Source: Bacteroidales bacterium (lineage in GTDB: Bacteria; Bacteroidota; Bacteroidia; Bacteroidales; VadinHA17). Taken from it: a DNA stretch of 64,000 nt. The translations under genes were made by a program, and so were the position numbers. Position 1 is the first letter of the stretch. The number at the start of each line of letters is the position of its first letter. Below, piece by piece: positions 21,301 to 30,124 of the stretch. Location of the stretch: positions 62,001-126,000 of the forward strand of contig PLNT01000014.1 in assembly GCA_003141895.1 (NCBI GenBank), given 5' to 3'. Under the pieces are notes generated by a model, which was given only the letters and a program-made list of their open reading frames with translations, had not been told where the DNA came from and made no database searches.

Positions 21301-22113
21301 ATGATAATGATAAAAAGAGGTTTGTTTTTAATATCCCTTTCAATTCTCATATGCACAAGCACAATTGAAAGCGTTTTCGCTCAAAAGATCCCTGACCGCC
21401 CTTCTCCTCCAAGATTAGTAAATGATTTTGCAGGGATGCTTAAACCGGAAGAAGTAAATATGTTGGAACAAAAACTAGTTGCTTTCAATGATTCGACTTC
21501 AACCCAGATCGCGATTGTTACGGTTTCTACCCTTGATGGATATGATAAGTCTGATTATGCTCAACAGTTAGGACAAAAATGGGGTGTGGGACAGAAGGGA
21601 CACAATAATGGAATCCTCATTCTGATTAAGCCAAATCAATCTGGTTCAAAAGGAGAAGTCCAGATTGCTACAGGATATGGAGTGGAGGGCCCTATTCCGG
21701 ATCTTACATGCGCAGATATTATCGATCGAGAAATTCTACCGGCGTTCAGAAATGGCGATTATTATGGTGGGTTAAATAAGGCAACTGATGTACTAATGTC
21801 ACTTGCGAGGGGCGAATTTTCTGCGTCTCAATATGGGCATAAGGCAAAGAAGAGTTCAGGGAAAGGTTCCCCTATTGGATTTATTATAATTATTGTGATC
21901 ATCATTGCTGTTATCAGCAGGGGAAGTTCCGGCGGATCGAATAACAAGCATATCAGCACCGGCGGATTGCCATTCTGGATGCTGTTAGGAATGATGAACT
22001 CAGGCAGAGGCTCAAGCGGAAGCTGGGGCGGCTTCTCCGGAGGCGGAGGAGGCGGTTTTGGCGGCTTCGGTGGCGGAAGCTTTGGTGGCGGAGGAGCAGG
22101 TGGAAGCTGGTAA
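21301..22113 (+). CDS. TPM-domain protein (YgcG type) with glycine-rich tail
   Basis: 270 residues. A signal peptide ends near SVFAQK (residue 29). The TPM domain runs about 40-160 (RLVNDFAGMLKPEEV, IAIVTVSTLDGYDKSDYAQQLGQ written in parts, GVEGPIPDLTCADIID). A membrane segment GFIIIIVIIIAVI lies near 195-207. The last 40 residues are glycine- and serine-rich (GGGGGGFGGFGGGSFGGGG), as in YgcG-like proteins, and usually lie outside the membrane. Starts at 21301 or 21307 are equally possible. Third gene of the lemA operon, 8 bp after the first TPM gene. Confidence 0.88.
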   Translation: MIMIKRGLFLISLSILICTSTIESVFAQKIPDRPSPPRLVNDFAGMLKPEEVNMLEQKLVAFNDSTSTQIAIVTVSTLDGYDKSDYAQQLGQKWGVGQKGHNNGILILIKPNQSGSKGEVQIATGYGVEGPIPDLTCADIIDREILPAFRNGDYYGGLNKATDVLMSLARGEFSASQYGHKAKKSSGKGSPIGFIIIIVIIIAVISRGSSGGSNNKHISTGGLPFWMLLGMMNSGRGSSGSWGGFSGGGGGGFGGFGGGSFGGGGAGGSW

Positions 22114-22115
22114 AC

Positions 22116-22169
22116 TAATTCATTCATTTGCCGTCGGTTTAAACCAGTGGCAAATGAATGAATGAATTA
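22116..22169. terminator. Probable bidirectional terminator with a slipped tandem ATTC unit
   Basis: TAATTCATTCATTTGCC (22116-22132) pairs with GGCAAATGAATGAATGAATTA (22149-22169); the right arm carries one extra GAAT unit, so the arms differ by four bases. The loop contains GGTTTAAACC. It lies between the convergent TPM and rluD genes and overlaps the rluD stop codon. A short T-run (ATTTTTC) follows on the plus strand. Confidence 0.55.
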
Positions 22170-23201
22170 TTTTTCAGATTCCCTTCCGGAGATATATTTT
22201 CTCCATTTCTCAATTACCTGTACCATGTCATCTGGCAAATTGGAATCAAAGGAAAGCCTTTTACCTGTTACAGGATGATTAAATGCAAGCGATTTTGCGT
22301 GTAACGCCTGCCGGGGTAGAATTTTGAAACAATTCCTGATAAATTGCTGGTATTTTGTAAAGGTAGTCCCTTTAAGAATCTGATTTCCTCCATATTCCTC
22401 ATCATTGAACAACGGATGTTTAATATGACTGAAATGCACTCTGATCTGATGTGTACGTCCGGTCTCAAGCTTGCATTCTATAAGTGAAATATATCCCAGA
22501 TCTTCAAGGACTTTGTAATGAGTTATTGCTGTTTTTCCTTCAGTTTCATCTTTAAATACCTGCATAACCTTCCTGTCTTTAATGCTCCTGCCTACATTCC
22601 CTGTAATAGTCCCTTCCAGAGTATCGGGAATTCCCCAGATCAGTGCATTATATCTCCTGTCGGTAGTACGGTCATAAAACTGTTTGGATAGTCTGTTAAG
22701 AGCATATTCATTTTTTGCAATAACAAGAATTCCTGATGTGTTTTTATCAAGACGATGGACCAGACCTGGTCTGCTTTCCCCGGAATTAAAAAGAGGAAGA
22801 TCCTTGAAGTGCCACATAAGGGCATTGACAAGAGTTCCGGTATAGTTTCCATAAGCCGGATGTACCACCATTCCTGGTTGTTTGTTTACAACCAGTACGT
22901 CATCATCTTCATAAATAATGTTCAGTGGGATATTTTCAGGAATAAGTTCAATATCACGGGGAGGTGTAGGCAATACAACCTGAACTATATCACCGGGTTT
23001 TATTTTATAATTTGGTTTGACCGCTTTGTTATTTACCAGGATGTTCCCTGCATTGGCGGCATTCTGAATGCGCGTCCTGGAGGCATTTTCAACCCTGTCG
23101 GAGAGAAATTTATCAATCCGCAATATCGATTGTCCGGGATCAGCCGTAAACCTGTAATGTTCAAATAGCTCTTGTTGATCTGCTAATCCTTCGTCTGTCA
23201 T
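22167..23201 (-). CDS. rluD: Pseudouridine synthase, RluD family
   Basis: 344 residues. An S4 RNA-binding domain covers about 24-80 (LRIDKFLSDRVENASRTRIQ). The catalytic domain has VVNKQPGMVVHP near 104-115 and the catalytic Asp152 in GLVHRLDKNTSGILV. LETGRTHQIRVHFSHI near 246-261 and RQALHAKSLAFNHP near 297-310 complete the family set. RluD in E. coli makes pseudouridines 1911, 1915 and 1917 in helix 69 of 23S rRNA; which sites this one modifies is inference. In many Bacteroidota rluD sits next to the PASTA protein and ddl, as approximately here. Confidence 0.93.
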   Translation of the reverse strand: MTDEGLADQQELFEHYRFTADPGQSILRIDKFLSDRVENASRTRIQNAANAGNILVNNKAVKPNYKIKPGDIVQVVLPTPPRDIELIPENIPLNIIYEDDDVLVVNKQPGMVVHPAYGNYTGTLVNALMWHFKDLPLFNSGESRPGLVHRLDKNTSGILVIAKNEYALNRLSKQFYDRTTDRRYNALIWGIPDTLEGTITGNVGRSIKDRKVMQVFKDETEGKTAITHYKVLEDLGYISLIECKLETGRTHQIRVHFSHIKHPLFNDEEYGGNQILKGTTFTKYQQFIRNCFKILPRQALHAKSLAFNHPVTGKRLSFDSNLPDDMVQVIEKWRKYISGRESEK

Positions 23202-23210
23202 TTGTATTCC

Positions 23211-25067
23211 TTACCTTATTTTAATTAGCCTGTTATAACCAACAGGAAGGCCATTTGTACTTATAACCAGAATATACATCCCTTCATGAAGTGAAGAGAT
23301 ATCAACCCTTTCGCTAAAAGGGATGTTAATTAACTGCCGCCCGTTGAGGTCGGAAATTGTAATATATGATGTTCCCAGCAAATTACTGTCACCCTGATCG
23401 ATATTGATAAAATCCATAGCGGGATTGGGCCATATGTACTTTAATTTGGTATTCTTTATATGAGTATCATTTATCGAAGTAATCAAAAGGGGTCCTCCGA
23501 CAACGGGGCGTATCATTATGCTTCCAGGAACCTCCGACTGTCTCCATTCTCCATTCAGCCAGTACAGTTGTTTACCTTCATTTGGAGTATTCACATCATA
23601 ACCAACATTAAGAAACGATTCAGAGCGTTGCCTCCAACCGACATAAAAAGTACCATTTATTAATAAACCCTCGGGAATGGTGTAATTATAAAAACCATTT
23701 ATCATGCTGCCCTGTTCCACTGTAACAGATTCCCTTGTATAAAGAACATTACCCGGAACTCCATTATTATTATCCCAAACCATCAGATCAAAGTCTCTTT
23801 TATTGGCATCAAGATAACTGTCATTGAAACAAATCCGGACGGCTCTTAAAGTATCCGGCATAGATGAAACAAACCTGTATGCAACCATTGCATTTCTCGA
23901 CCCCAGTCCGTTCACACCATACCCCCCTTCAGATGTACCGTCGTCAAATGCAAAATAGTTTTTGAACACCTGATAATAGATCAGTGTATCATTGCCCTTT
24001 GGATCAAAATTATCAGTCTTAAGCGATGCAGTAATCCTGAAAAGTGCAGAATCCTTAAACGTTGTGTTGAAGGTATAGATCAGGTTAGCATTATAATCAA
24101 CGCTGGTTAAAGGACCTATATTTGTAGCTCCAGCCGAAAAAGATGTTGCCTGGGAATTTTTATAAACATCAAATATTTCAAAATTGCGGGTGACATTTCT
24201 TGTTATTGTATCATTATTACGATAATGAACCGGAAATGCAGAAGCCATTTCCTGGAGATACACCTGCCTGAATTGTTTCCAGGGCATAGCTTCATGACTT
24301 TTGAGAAGAGAACGGAGTGGGAGGGTATATGCTACATCAGGGAAAATAGTATCACCTGCATTCCTGTTTTTATTAAGAAGTACATAATCTATATTCCAGA
24401 TATCACAGTTGCCAACCATTGATGGATCGCTAAGATCAGCACTCAGGCTCGCATAGTTTACGAATCTGAATTGAAATCCTTTCTGAAGATAACGGTTATT
24501 ATCAATCCTGATAATAGCCGGTTTAAATCTTTGGTCCAGGCTGCCTTCAGATTTCCAAACGGAATTCCACTTTTGATCTCCGGGAGAATAAAACTGAAGT
24601 GTCAGACTATCGTTCGCTTCAGGCGGATCGGAAAGACCGCCAGCCTGATAGAAAAAACTCAGGAATACGTTGTCTGAAGCATTATAGCTCAGATTAATAG
24701 GCTTTGATGTGAGCTGATCAGCTTTAAATCCTGTTGAATTGGCATCCGCATACATTTTACCTGAATTATCCAGGGCATCGAAAGTTGCAATTCCTTCAGT
24801 TATCTGTTTGTCAGAATAAGTGTTATTTATGAACACAAAGTTATCAATCCACTTTTTACTGTCAGGATATATTGAATGTCCTGAAAAATCATCAAAAAAG
24901 GGAAGTCCAAGTGTATCTGGTACGGTCAGGTCTTTGAATTCATTTAAGGACTTTTTATTATTTATGATAATTGAATTCGACCGGAGCCCGGTGACTATTT
25001 CCTGTGCTGAAGCAGTAATCAGTAATGCATGAATAAGAATTACATATGACAATATTCTTTTTAGCAT
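23211..25067 (-). CDS. Type IX secretion cargo protein with C-terminal sorting domain
   Basis: 618 residues with a signal peptide (MLKRILSYVILIHALLITAS, then AQ). The body is rich in beta structure and aromatic residues, with no recognised catalytic motif: LGLPFFDDFSGHSIYPDSKKW near 52-72 is common in Bacteroidota surface proteins. The last 75 residues form a type A sorting domain: YIWPNPAMDFINI, SDLNGRQL, VDISSLHEGMYILVI, IKIR. Such domains are recognised by the type IX secretion machinery and cleaved at the cell surface. It lies between PASTA and rluD genes with 4- and 9-bp gaps, so it is likely co-transcribed with them. Function unknown. Confidence 0.85.
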   Translation of the reverse strand: MLKRILSYVILIHALLITASAQEIVTGLRSNSIIINNKKSLNEFKDLTVPDTLGLPFFDDFSGHSIYPDSKKWIDNFVFINNTYSDKQITEGIATFDALDNSGKMYADANSTGFKADQLTSKPINLSYNASDNVFLSFFYQAGGLSDPPEANDSLTLQFYSPGDQKWNSVWKSEGSLDQRFKPAIIRIDNNRYLQKGFQFRFVNYASLSADLSDPSMVGNCDIWNIDYVLLNKNRNAGDTIFPDVAYTLPLRSLLKSHEAMPWKQFRQVYLQEMASAFPVHYRNNDTITRNVTRNFEIFDVYKNSQATSFSAGATNIGPLTSVDYNANLIYTFNTTFKDSALFRITASLKTDNFDPKGNDTLIYYQVFKNYFAFDDGTSEGGYGVNGLGSRNAMVAYRFVSSMPDTLRAVRICFNDSYLDANKRDFDLMVWDNNNGVPGNVLYTRESVTVEQGSMINGFYNYTIPEGLLINGTFYVGWRQRSESFLNVGYDVNTPNEGKQLYWLNGEWRQSEVPGSIMIRPVVGGPLLITSINDTHIKNTKLKYIWPNPAMDFINIDQGDSNLLGTSYITISDLNGRQLINIPFSERVDISSLHEGMYILVISTNGLPVGYNRLIKIR

Positions 25068-25071
25068 CGGA

Positions 25072-25923
25072 TTAATTAGACTGGTTGTCTGAAACAGCTG
25101 CAGGCGGGATTGAATCTGCGTTTATAAGGTCAGTTGTCGTATGAAGTTTCGTCGAATCAACTGTAAGCCAGAGATATATTGATGAACCAAGCTTCAGTGA
25201 AGCATCCTCTTTATACTCGGGATTCTGTTTATAAACAAAAGCATTCAATGTATCGGCATTATTGCGTATGGTATTGTCATAAACATAAGTGCCAAGGTTT
25301 AGAGAAGATGCCAGAATCTTATTCTTTGACGGATTAAGTTTCATTCCCTTAAGATCCGGAACGGAAGTACGCTGGTCACTCAAACCTTTTCCCAGTACAA
25401 GATCAACCACTGAACCTTTTTGGATCGAATCACCATCCACTATTTTTCTTCCGTTATACTCCTGATCAATAACCATATCAGTCGAAAGGTCCGGACGATA
25501 TTTTAAAAGGCCTATTTCAAGTCCGGAACTTTCTGCAAGTAAGATGGCCTGCCTTTTTGGAAGATTGATAAGATTTGGCATAGCTACCATTTCAGGATGG
25601 AAAGCATTGATTGTTAATATGATATTTCTCCATTTTTTCACTTTGAATCCGGGTTTGGGATTTTGTTCAGCTATGCAGCCGCGCTGAACTTCTGTTGAAT
25701 AAATTGAATCTATTACCTGATACCGGAGTTTGCTTTTTTTTGCAAGTTTAATGGTCTGATCCATTGTGAGTCCAACAAAATTTGGAACAGGGCGTGCCTG
25801 ACCATGCCGTGTGTATATATTCATCCAGAGCAACAGTATCATTATTGCTCCGAAAGTAATCATGATCGCAAACCCAAGGTTTTTGAAGAATATTCTGCTC
25901 AGGAGAAAGTTTTTTAAACTCAT
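25072..25923 (-). CDS. PASTA-domain membrane protein
   Basis: 283 residues: one N-terminal membrane segment (about 16-36, LGFAIMITFGAIMILLLWM) and three PASTA repeats outside it, opening VPNFVGLTMDQTIKLAKKS near 46, MPNLINLPKRQAILLAESS near 114 and VPDLKGMKLNPSKNKIL near 188. PASTA repeats bind peptidoglycan fragments in penicillin-binding proteins and kinases; here there is no kinase or transpeptidase domain. The role may be cell-wall sensing or scaffolding. The neighbouring rluD and T9SS genes follow within 10 bp, so it is probably the first gene of that operon. Confidence 0.87.
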   Translation of the reverse strand: MSLKNFLLSRIFFKNLGFAIMITFGAIMILLLWMNIYTRHGQARPVPNFVGLTMDQTIKLAKKSKLRYQVIDSIYSTEVQRGCIAEQNPKPGFKVKKWRNIILTINAFHPEMVAMPNLINLPKRQAILLAESSGLEIGLLKYRPDLSTDMVIDQEYNGRKIVDGDSIQKGSVVDLVLGKGLSDQRTSVPDLKGMKLNPSKNKILASSLNLGTYVYDNTIRNNADTLNAFVYKQNPEYKEDASLKLGSSIYLWLTVDSTKLHTTTDLINADSIPPAAVSDNQSN

Positions 25924-25951
25924 ATGATCAGTTTGAACATTAGTAATAACG

Positions 25952-25959
25952 CAAAGGTA
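25952..25959 (-). promoter_or_regulatory. TACCTTTG -7 box upstream of the PASTA gene
   Basis: On the minus strand AGTACCTTTGCG gives a perfect TAnnTTTG 28 bases before the PASTA start. It probably drives PASTA, T9SS cargo and rluD together. No clear -33 element is seen. Confidence 0.45.
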
Positions 25960-26062
25960 CTGATAAAATTATAAGAATTAATGCCGGGAATTCGAGGTTT
26001 TAATAATCAAAGGTTTACACAATGGGCACAACAAACGTGTTTTAAATAGCACTTTGACAGGT

Positions 26063-27175
26063 TTATATCTCGATCTGAGTTAGAGGATTATAAAGTGAAT
26101 CTCTTTCTACGGGAATGAATCCTGCCTGTCGTATTAAAGCACAGATCTCATCAGAGTTCATTGCCGGATTTTCTTTCGATCCCGCCATTGAATAGATTCT
26201 TGTTGTGTCATCAATAGTACCGTCCATATCATCGGTACCGAATGAAAGAGACATCTGAGCCGATTCCTTACCGGTCATAGGCCAATATGCCTTTATATGT
26301 GGAAAATTATCCAGATAAATTCTTGAGACTGCATAATTACGCAAGTCTTCAATTGAATTCACTTCACCAAGATACGACATGCTGTTGTTCGACTTCTTAT
26401 ATTTCAGAGGGATAAAGGCATTAAACCCCCCGGTTTTATCCTGGAGCTGACGAAGTCGTTCCATATGATCGATACGGTGAGAGTAATTTTCAATATGACC
26501 ATATAACATCGTGGCGTTTGAGGGGATTCCCAGTTTGTGTGCTGCTTCATGTATATCAAGCCATAGCTTAGAAGATGATTTCTCGTCACAGATATGCTTT
26601 CTGATATTTTCATCGAATATTTCCGCTCCACCTCCGGGAATTGAATTAAGTCCGTATTCTTTCAACAAAGTCAATCCTTCCTCCAGAGTAAGGCCCGCTC
26701 GCGAAATCATGTAATCGAGTTCAATAGCAGAAAATGCTTTTATATGCAGAGCAGGTCGGTATTCTTTAATTTTTTTTATCAGTGAGCCCCAATAGTGCAG
26801 ATCGTATGACGGATGAACACCACCTACAATATGAACCTCGGTAACAGCTTTATCATCAAATTTTTTTACAATATTGAGCATCTCCTCGTGACTGTATTCC
26901 CAGCTTTCGGGATCACCCTTGGCCTTATGATACGAGCAAAATCTGCAATTATAGATGCATATATTGGTTGGTTCTATGTGGAAATTCCGGTTATAGTAGG
27001 CAAGATTACCATTATGCCTTCTTCTGACAATTCCTGCAAGTAAACCAAGTACAGCCAGATCGGCATTTTTAAATAAAAATAGTCCGTCATCAGGGGTAAT
27101 ACGGATGTTGCCGGCTATCTTCTCAGCTACCAGTCGGAGATCCTTATCGTTTATTTGATTAAGCAGGTCGGGCAT
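26063..27175 (-). CDS. mqnE: Aminofutalosine synthase (menaquinone biosynthesis)
   Basis: 370 residues. Radical SAM cluster CIYNCRFC has cysteines at 73, 77 and 80. EVHIVGGVHPSYDLHYW near 114-130, GLNSIPGGGAEIFDE near 181-195 and LPLKYKK-like FIPLKYKKSNN near 261-271 separate MqnE from MqnC and CofH. It adds a radical to enolpyruvyl-hydroxybenzoate-type chorismate derivative to form aminofutalosine, the first committed steps of the futalosine route to menaquinone. No other mqn gene is in the window. A TACCTTTA box at 27193-27200 on the minus strand may be its promoter. Confidence 0.88.
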   Translation of the reverse strand: MPDLLNQINDKDLRLVAEKIAGNIRITPDDGLFLFKNADLAVLGLLAGIVRRRHNGNLAYYNRNFHIEPTNICIYNCRFCSYHKAKGDPESWEYSHEEMLNIVKKFDDKAVTEVHIVGGVHPSYDLHYWGSLIKKIKEYRPALHIKAFSAIELDYMISRAGLTLEEGLTLLKEYGLNSIPGGGAEIFDENIRKHICDEKSSSKLWLDIHEAAHKLGIPSNATMLYGHIENYSHRIDHMERLRQLQDKTGGFNAFIPLKYKKSNNSMSYLGEVNSIEDLRNYAVSRIYLDNFPHIKAYWPMTGKESAQMSLSFGTDDMDGTIDDTTRIYSMAGSKENPAMNSDEICALIRQAGFIPVERDSLYNPLTQIEI

Positions 27176-27192
27176 ATGATTTTTAAAGTTTG

Positions 27193-27200
27193 TAAAGGTA
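27193..27200 (-). promoter_or_regulatory. TACCTTTA -7 box upstream of mqnE
   Basis: The minus strand reads CTTACCTTTACAAAC, one base off TAnnTTTG, 18 bases before the mqnE start. It is weaker evidence than the perfect boxes elsewhere. Confidence 0.3.
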
Positions 27201-27245
27201 AGAAAAATTTACCCGCTCCCGCTTAGGGTTACAGGGGGCACCAAA

Positions 27246-27275
27246 CAAAAAAGGTGCCCTGTGGAAGACACCTTT
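27246..27275 (-). terminator. Rho-independent terminator of rpmH
   Basis: On the minus strand AAAGGTG, a loop of about 12 bases, CACCTTTTTTG form a stem with a T-run. It lies 22 bases after the rpmH stop. Confidence 0.8.
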
Positions 27276-27297
27276 AAACAAATATTGTAAAGATTTT

Positions 27298-27456
27298 TTA
27301 TCCTTTTAACTTAAGCTCAGGAGAAGCAGATAATTTCTTTCTGCCTTTTGCTCTTCGTGAAGCAAGAACTCTTCTACCGTTAGGAGTTGACATTCTTTCC
27401 CTGAAACCGTGCTTATTCACTCTCTTCCTTCTTGATGGCTGATATGTTCTTTTCAT
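27298..27456 (-). CDS. rpmH: 50S ribosomal protein L34
   Basis: 52 residues, usual size. The sequence [20 protein letters not shown], then [20 protein letters not shown], is the L34 signature; a short tail [11 protein letters not shown] follows, which is longer than in E. coli and usual for Bacteroidota. It is a structural protein of the large subunit. In many bacteria rpmH sits beside rnpA and dnaA; here neither is next to it. It has its own TACATTTG promoter box and a terminator, so it is likely monocistronic. Confidence 0.97.
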   Translation of the reverse strand: MKRTYQPSRRKRVNKHGFRERMSTPNGRRVLASRRAKGRKKLSASPELKLKG

Positions 27457-27497
27457 CTTTCAGTAATATTTATTGGCTAACCTGTGTTTTGAGTCTG

Positions 27498-27505
27498 CAA
27501 ATGTA
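27498..27505 (-). promoter_or_regulatory. TACATTTG -7 box upstream of rpmH
   Basis: The minus strand reads ACTACATTTGCAGAC, a perfect TAnnTTTG match 41 bases before the rpmH start codon. No clear TTTG -33 box at the expected distance. Confidence 0.5.
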
Positions 27506-27554
27506 GTACTTTTTTGAAATATAAAAACCGGGAAGGTGTTTTTTTTAAGAAAAA

Positions 27555-28178
27555 TCAAACAGGCAGATATACAATCACTTTAGTTTCAAAAAATGACTCC
27601 GTAAAAAAATCTTTAATTTGCCATACCCTTGTTTTTCCTTTAAAGGGCAGTAATTCATCACTTAGATCACCACCTTTAAGGTATAATATTCCATTGGTCA
27701 GACTATTTGATCCATTAATACTGATGTTTTTTGAAGTGAGTTTTACAAATTCAGGAAACCCGGTCATTGCTCTGCTCACAACAAAGTGAAATTTACTTTT
27801 TTCTTCCTCAATTCTCTTTCGAACGGCATTCACATTTAACAAGCCAAGCTCATCTGACACTGCCTTAACTACCTTAATCTTCTTTTCGATTGAATCAAGC
27901 AGAGTGAATTCGGAATCGGGGAAAAGAATTGCCAAAGGAATTCCGGGAAATCCGCCTCCGGTTCCGACATCCAGAATACGTGTACCCGGTACAAAGTTGA
28001 TAACTTTTGCAATGGACAAAGAATGCAGAACGTGATGAACAAAGAAATTGTCCATATCCTTACGGGATATTACGTTAATCTTGCTGTTCCAACTGTCGTA
28101 TAATACTTTTAGTATTGACAGTTTGTCTCTCTGAACATCAGATAATAATGGGAAATATCTGAAGATACTTTCTGACAC
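27555..28178 (-). CDS. rsmG: 16S rRNA (guanine-527-N7)-methyltransferase
   Basis: 207 residues. The SAM-binding core ILDVGTGGGFPGIPLAILFP lies near 68-87, and LLDSIEKKIKVV near 93-104 and FHVSRAM-like FHFVVSRAM near 131-139 are RsmG landmarks. It methylates G527 in the 530 loop of 16S rRNA. The GTG start at 28178 overlaps the TAG stop of the sigma factor gene (TAGTG), suggesting translational coupling. It is the last gene of the glycosyltransferase-sigma-rsmG string. Confidence 0.93.
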   Translation of the reverse strand: MSESIFRYFPLLSDVQRDKLSILKVLYDSWNSKINVISRKDMDNFFVHHVLHSLSIAKVINFVPGTRILDVGTGGGFPGIPLAILFPDSEFTLLDSIEKKIKVVKAVSDELGLLNVNAVRKRIEEEKSKFHFVVSRAMTGFPEFVKLTSKNISINGSNSLTNGILYLKGGDLSDELLPFKGKTRVWQIKDFFTESFFETKVIVYLPV

Positions 28179-28774
28179 TACCTGTTACCAGTTTTGATTA
28201 AGATATTATATAGCAAAGTTTTAGCCCTGAAAAGCTGAGCTTTTACTGTTCCGATAGGAAGATTTAATTCACTTGCAATTTCCTCATAAGAATATTCCTT
28301 ATAGTAACGCAATTCTATGAGTGATTTATATCTGGGTTTAAGTTGACTCACAATATCTTTCAGAGCCGCTGTCTTCTGGTGATTTATCAGCGACTCCTCC
28401 GGATCGGGAAGATCAGATTGAATATTTACGGTAACTGTTTCCAGATTATCCTGTAAATGGTCAAAGGGAGTGGGAGAGAGCTGCTTTTTACGGATAAAGT
28501 CTACACAATTATTTGTAGCAATTTTAAATAACCAGGTGCTGAAAGCAAATTTTGGAGTATATGAATCAATGTTCCTGAAGGCTTTTCCAAAGGCCTCAAT
28601 GGTAAGATCTTCAGCGTCGGAGGCGTTATTGACCATTTTCAGAAGCATGTAATAAATTGAATCTCTGTATCGGTTCATCAGGCTGGCAAATGCTTTTTCA
28701 TTTCCTTTCCTTGCTTCATCGACAAGCAATAAATCACCTTTAGCTTTATCAGATAATTCGTGAACTACTTCCAT
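28178..28774 (-). CDS. RNA polymerase sigma factor, ECF type (sigma-70 family)
   Basis: 198 residues. Region 2 runs about 20-90 (NEKAFASLMNRYRDSIYYML, DAEDLTIEAFGKAFRNID, FSTWLFKIATNNCVDFIRKK). Region 4 runs about 135-195 (LKPRYKSLIELRYYKEYSYE, LNLPIGTVKAQLFRAKTLLY). The linker is slightly long. There is no anti-sigma gene beside it, unlike many ECF factors: it lies between a glycosyltransferase (10-base overlap) and rsmG (TAGTG overlap). Its regulon cannot be told from the sequence. Confidence 0.9.
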   Translation of the reverse strand: MEVVHELSDKAKGDLLLVDEARKGNEKAFASLMNRYRDSIYYMLLKMVNNASDAEDLTIEAFGKAFRNIDSYTPKFAFSTWLFKIATNNCVDFIRKKQLSPTPFDHLQDNLETVTVNIQSDLPDPEESLINHQKTAALKDIVSQLKPRYKSLIELRYYKEYSYEEIASELNLPIGTVKAQLFRAKTLLYNILIKTGNR

Positions 28775-29895
28775 CTATTTTTGCCGGATATGATCCTGTT
28801 ATTGCTTAAAAATATAATTCCGTTGATCAGGGGTGAAAAGATATCGAATATTAATAAATAAGCCAATAATCCGGGTTCATTTAATTTTTTGTGAACCAGA
28901 GTAAAAACTATGATCTGGGTTATAAGTCTGATGACAAAGACAGACAGTACCCATTGCCATAAAAAGAGAAAAGACAGCAAAATAATTAATGATGAATAGA
29001 AAAGAACCCTTGTAAATGGTTCGGTTATAAGAAGGAACTTGTCTCTCGGTTTATAAAAAGGTGCTGTTGTTAAATGTCTTTTTTTCTGGGTTATCCATTC
29101 ATTTACCGAGGAGGATGGAACCGATCTTGTATGAGTTTCCTGGCTGAATTCGATGTGAGTGTTTTCTCCGGTTGCGAGTGTATTAACAAGCAGATCATCA
29201 TCTCCCGATACAATATGATTATGTGAACCAAAGCCTTTATTCCTGAAAAAAACCGATCGTCGGTATGACATATTACGTCCGACTCCCATGTATGGCACTC
29301 CGCGGATTGCCATTCCCAGGTACTGCATGGCAATAGTTACGCTGTCATACCGGATATATTTGTTAAGTAAGCCTTTTTCACTTATGTATCCGCCATACCC
29401 CAGGACAAAATCGACTTTTTCCTCAAAATGTGATGTCATTCCCTCGAGCCATTTATTGGATTCGGGGCGGCAATCTGCATCGGTAAAGAGTAATATTTCG
29501 TTTTTTGCCGATTTTATTCCTATAAACTGGGCAAACTTTTTGTTATGTGAAAATTTGGGATCTTTATTAACAGTTGAAATTCTGAGATTCGGATATTTTT
29601 TCAAAAACTTTCCAAGTATTTCATATGAATTATCTTCAGAACAATCATTTACAACTATCACTTCAAAATCCGGATAATCCTGTTCAAGAACTGAAGGTAA
29701 AAAGTTCTTCAGATTTTCAGCTTCATTCCTGGCGCATATAATTACTGATACCGGCTGTTTGCTATTTTTTGTATCATAAGGTTCTTTCAGATAGACAGAT
29801 AGATAGAAGAACAGATAATAGAATAATTGCACAGCAGCGGCTGCTGCAAAAATACAAAACAGGACTAAAAGATAAGTATTATTATAGTCGGTCAT
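28765..29895 (-). CDS. Membrane glycosyltransferase, family 2
   Basis: 376 residues from ATG 29895. A membrane segment (YLLVLFCIFAAAAAVQLFYY) precedes the GT-A domain: VSVIICARNEAENL near 50-63, VIVVNDCSEDNS near 78-89, and the metal-binding FTDADCRP near 133-140. VSGDDDLLVN near 229-238 and the QKKRHLTTA near 271-279 resemble the processive QxxRW-type helix. Two or three membrane helices close the protein. It would build a cell-surface or membrane-linked glycan using a nucleotide sugar. It begins the operon with the ECF sigma factor and rsmG. Confidence 0.85.
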   Translation of the reverse strand: MTDYNNTYLLVLFCIFAAAAAVQLFYYLFFYLSVYLKEPYDTKNSKQPVSVIICARNEAENLKNFLPSVLEQDYPDFEVIVVNDCSEDNSYEILGKFLKKYPNLRISTVNKDPKFSHNKKFAQFIGIKSAKNEILLFTDADCRPESNKWLEGMTSHFEEKVDFVLGYGGYISEKGLLNKYIRYDSVTIAMQYLGMAIRGVPYMGVGRNMSYRRSVFFRNKGFGSHNHIVSGDDDLLVNTLATGENTHIEFSQETHTRSVPSSSVNEWITQKKRHLTTAPFYKPRDKFLLITEPFTRVLFYSSLIILLSFLFLWQWVLSVFVIRLITQIIVFTLVHKKLNEPGLLAYLLIFDIFSPLINGIIFLSNNRIISGKNRWK

Positions 29896-30089
29896 TTGAC
29901 TTTCAAATAAGTCAGCAATATTAGTAAGATTAACGGAAAGGCAAAACATATATTTTAACAATAGTGATGAATTATACTGACCGAACTGATTATTGCAGAT
30001 ACAGGCCTCAAAGTAAGTATAGAATCAGGTCTCAGACTTGTCTCATCTAAAAATCATTCCTTATAATTTTATAAGCCGTACGGAAAAAT

Positions 30090-30097
30090 TACCTTTG
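30090..30097 (+). promoter_or_regulatory. TACCTTTG -7 box upstream of tgt
   Basis: AATTACCTTTGTGC matches TAnnTTTG exactly, 28 bases before the tgt start; TTTT at 30067-30070 is one mismatch from the -33 TTTG at 19-base spacing. The rest of the 229-bp gap (29896-30124) shows no other structure. Confidence 0.5.
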
Positions 30098-30124
30098 TGC
30101 ACGAAAAACGGAGATTGATAGAAT

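Noticed and set aside
21828-22127. A 99-residue proline-rich frame on the minus strand
   Set aside because: It is the antisense shadow of the glycine-rich tail of the TPM protein, has no promoter or start context, and its composition follows directly from the GGN codons opposite.
29896-30124. Possible RNA gene or riboswitch in the 229-bp gap before tgt
   Set aside because: A preQ1 riboswitch would be attractive before a queuosine gene, but I found no preQ1-type hairpin with an A-rich tail and the likely transcript leader is only about 20 bases.
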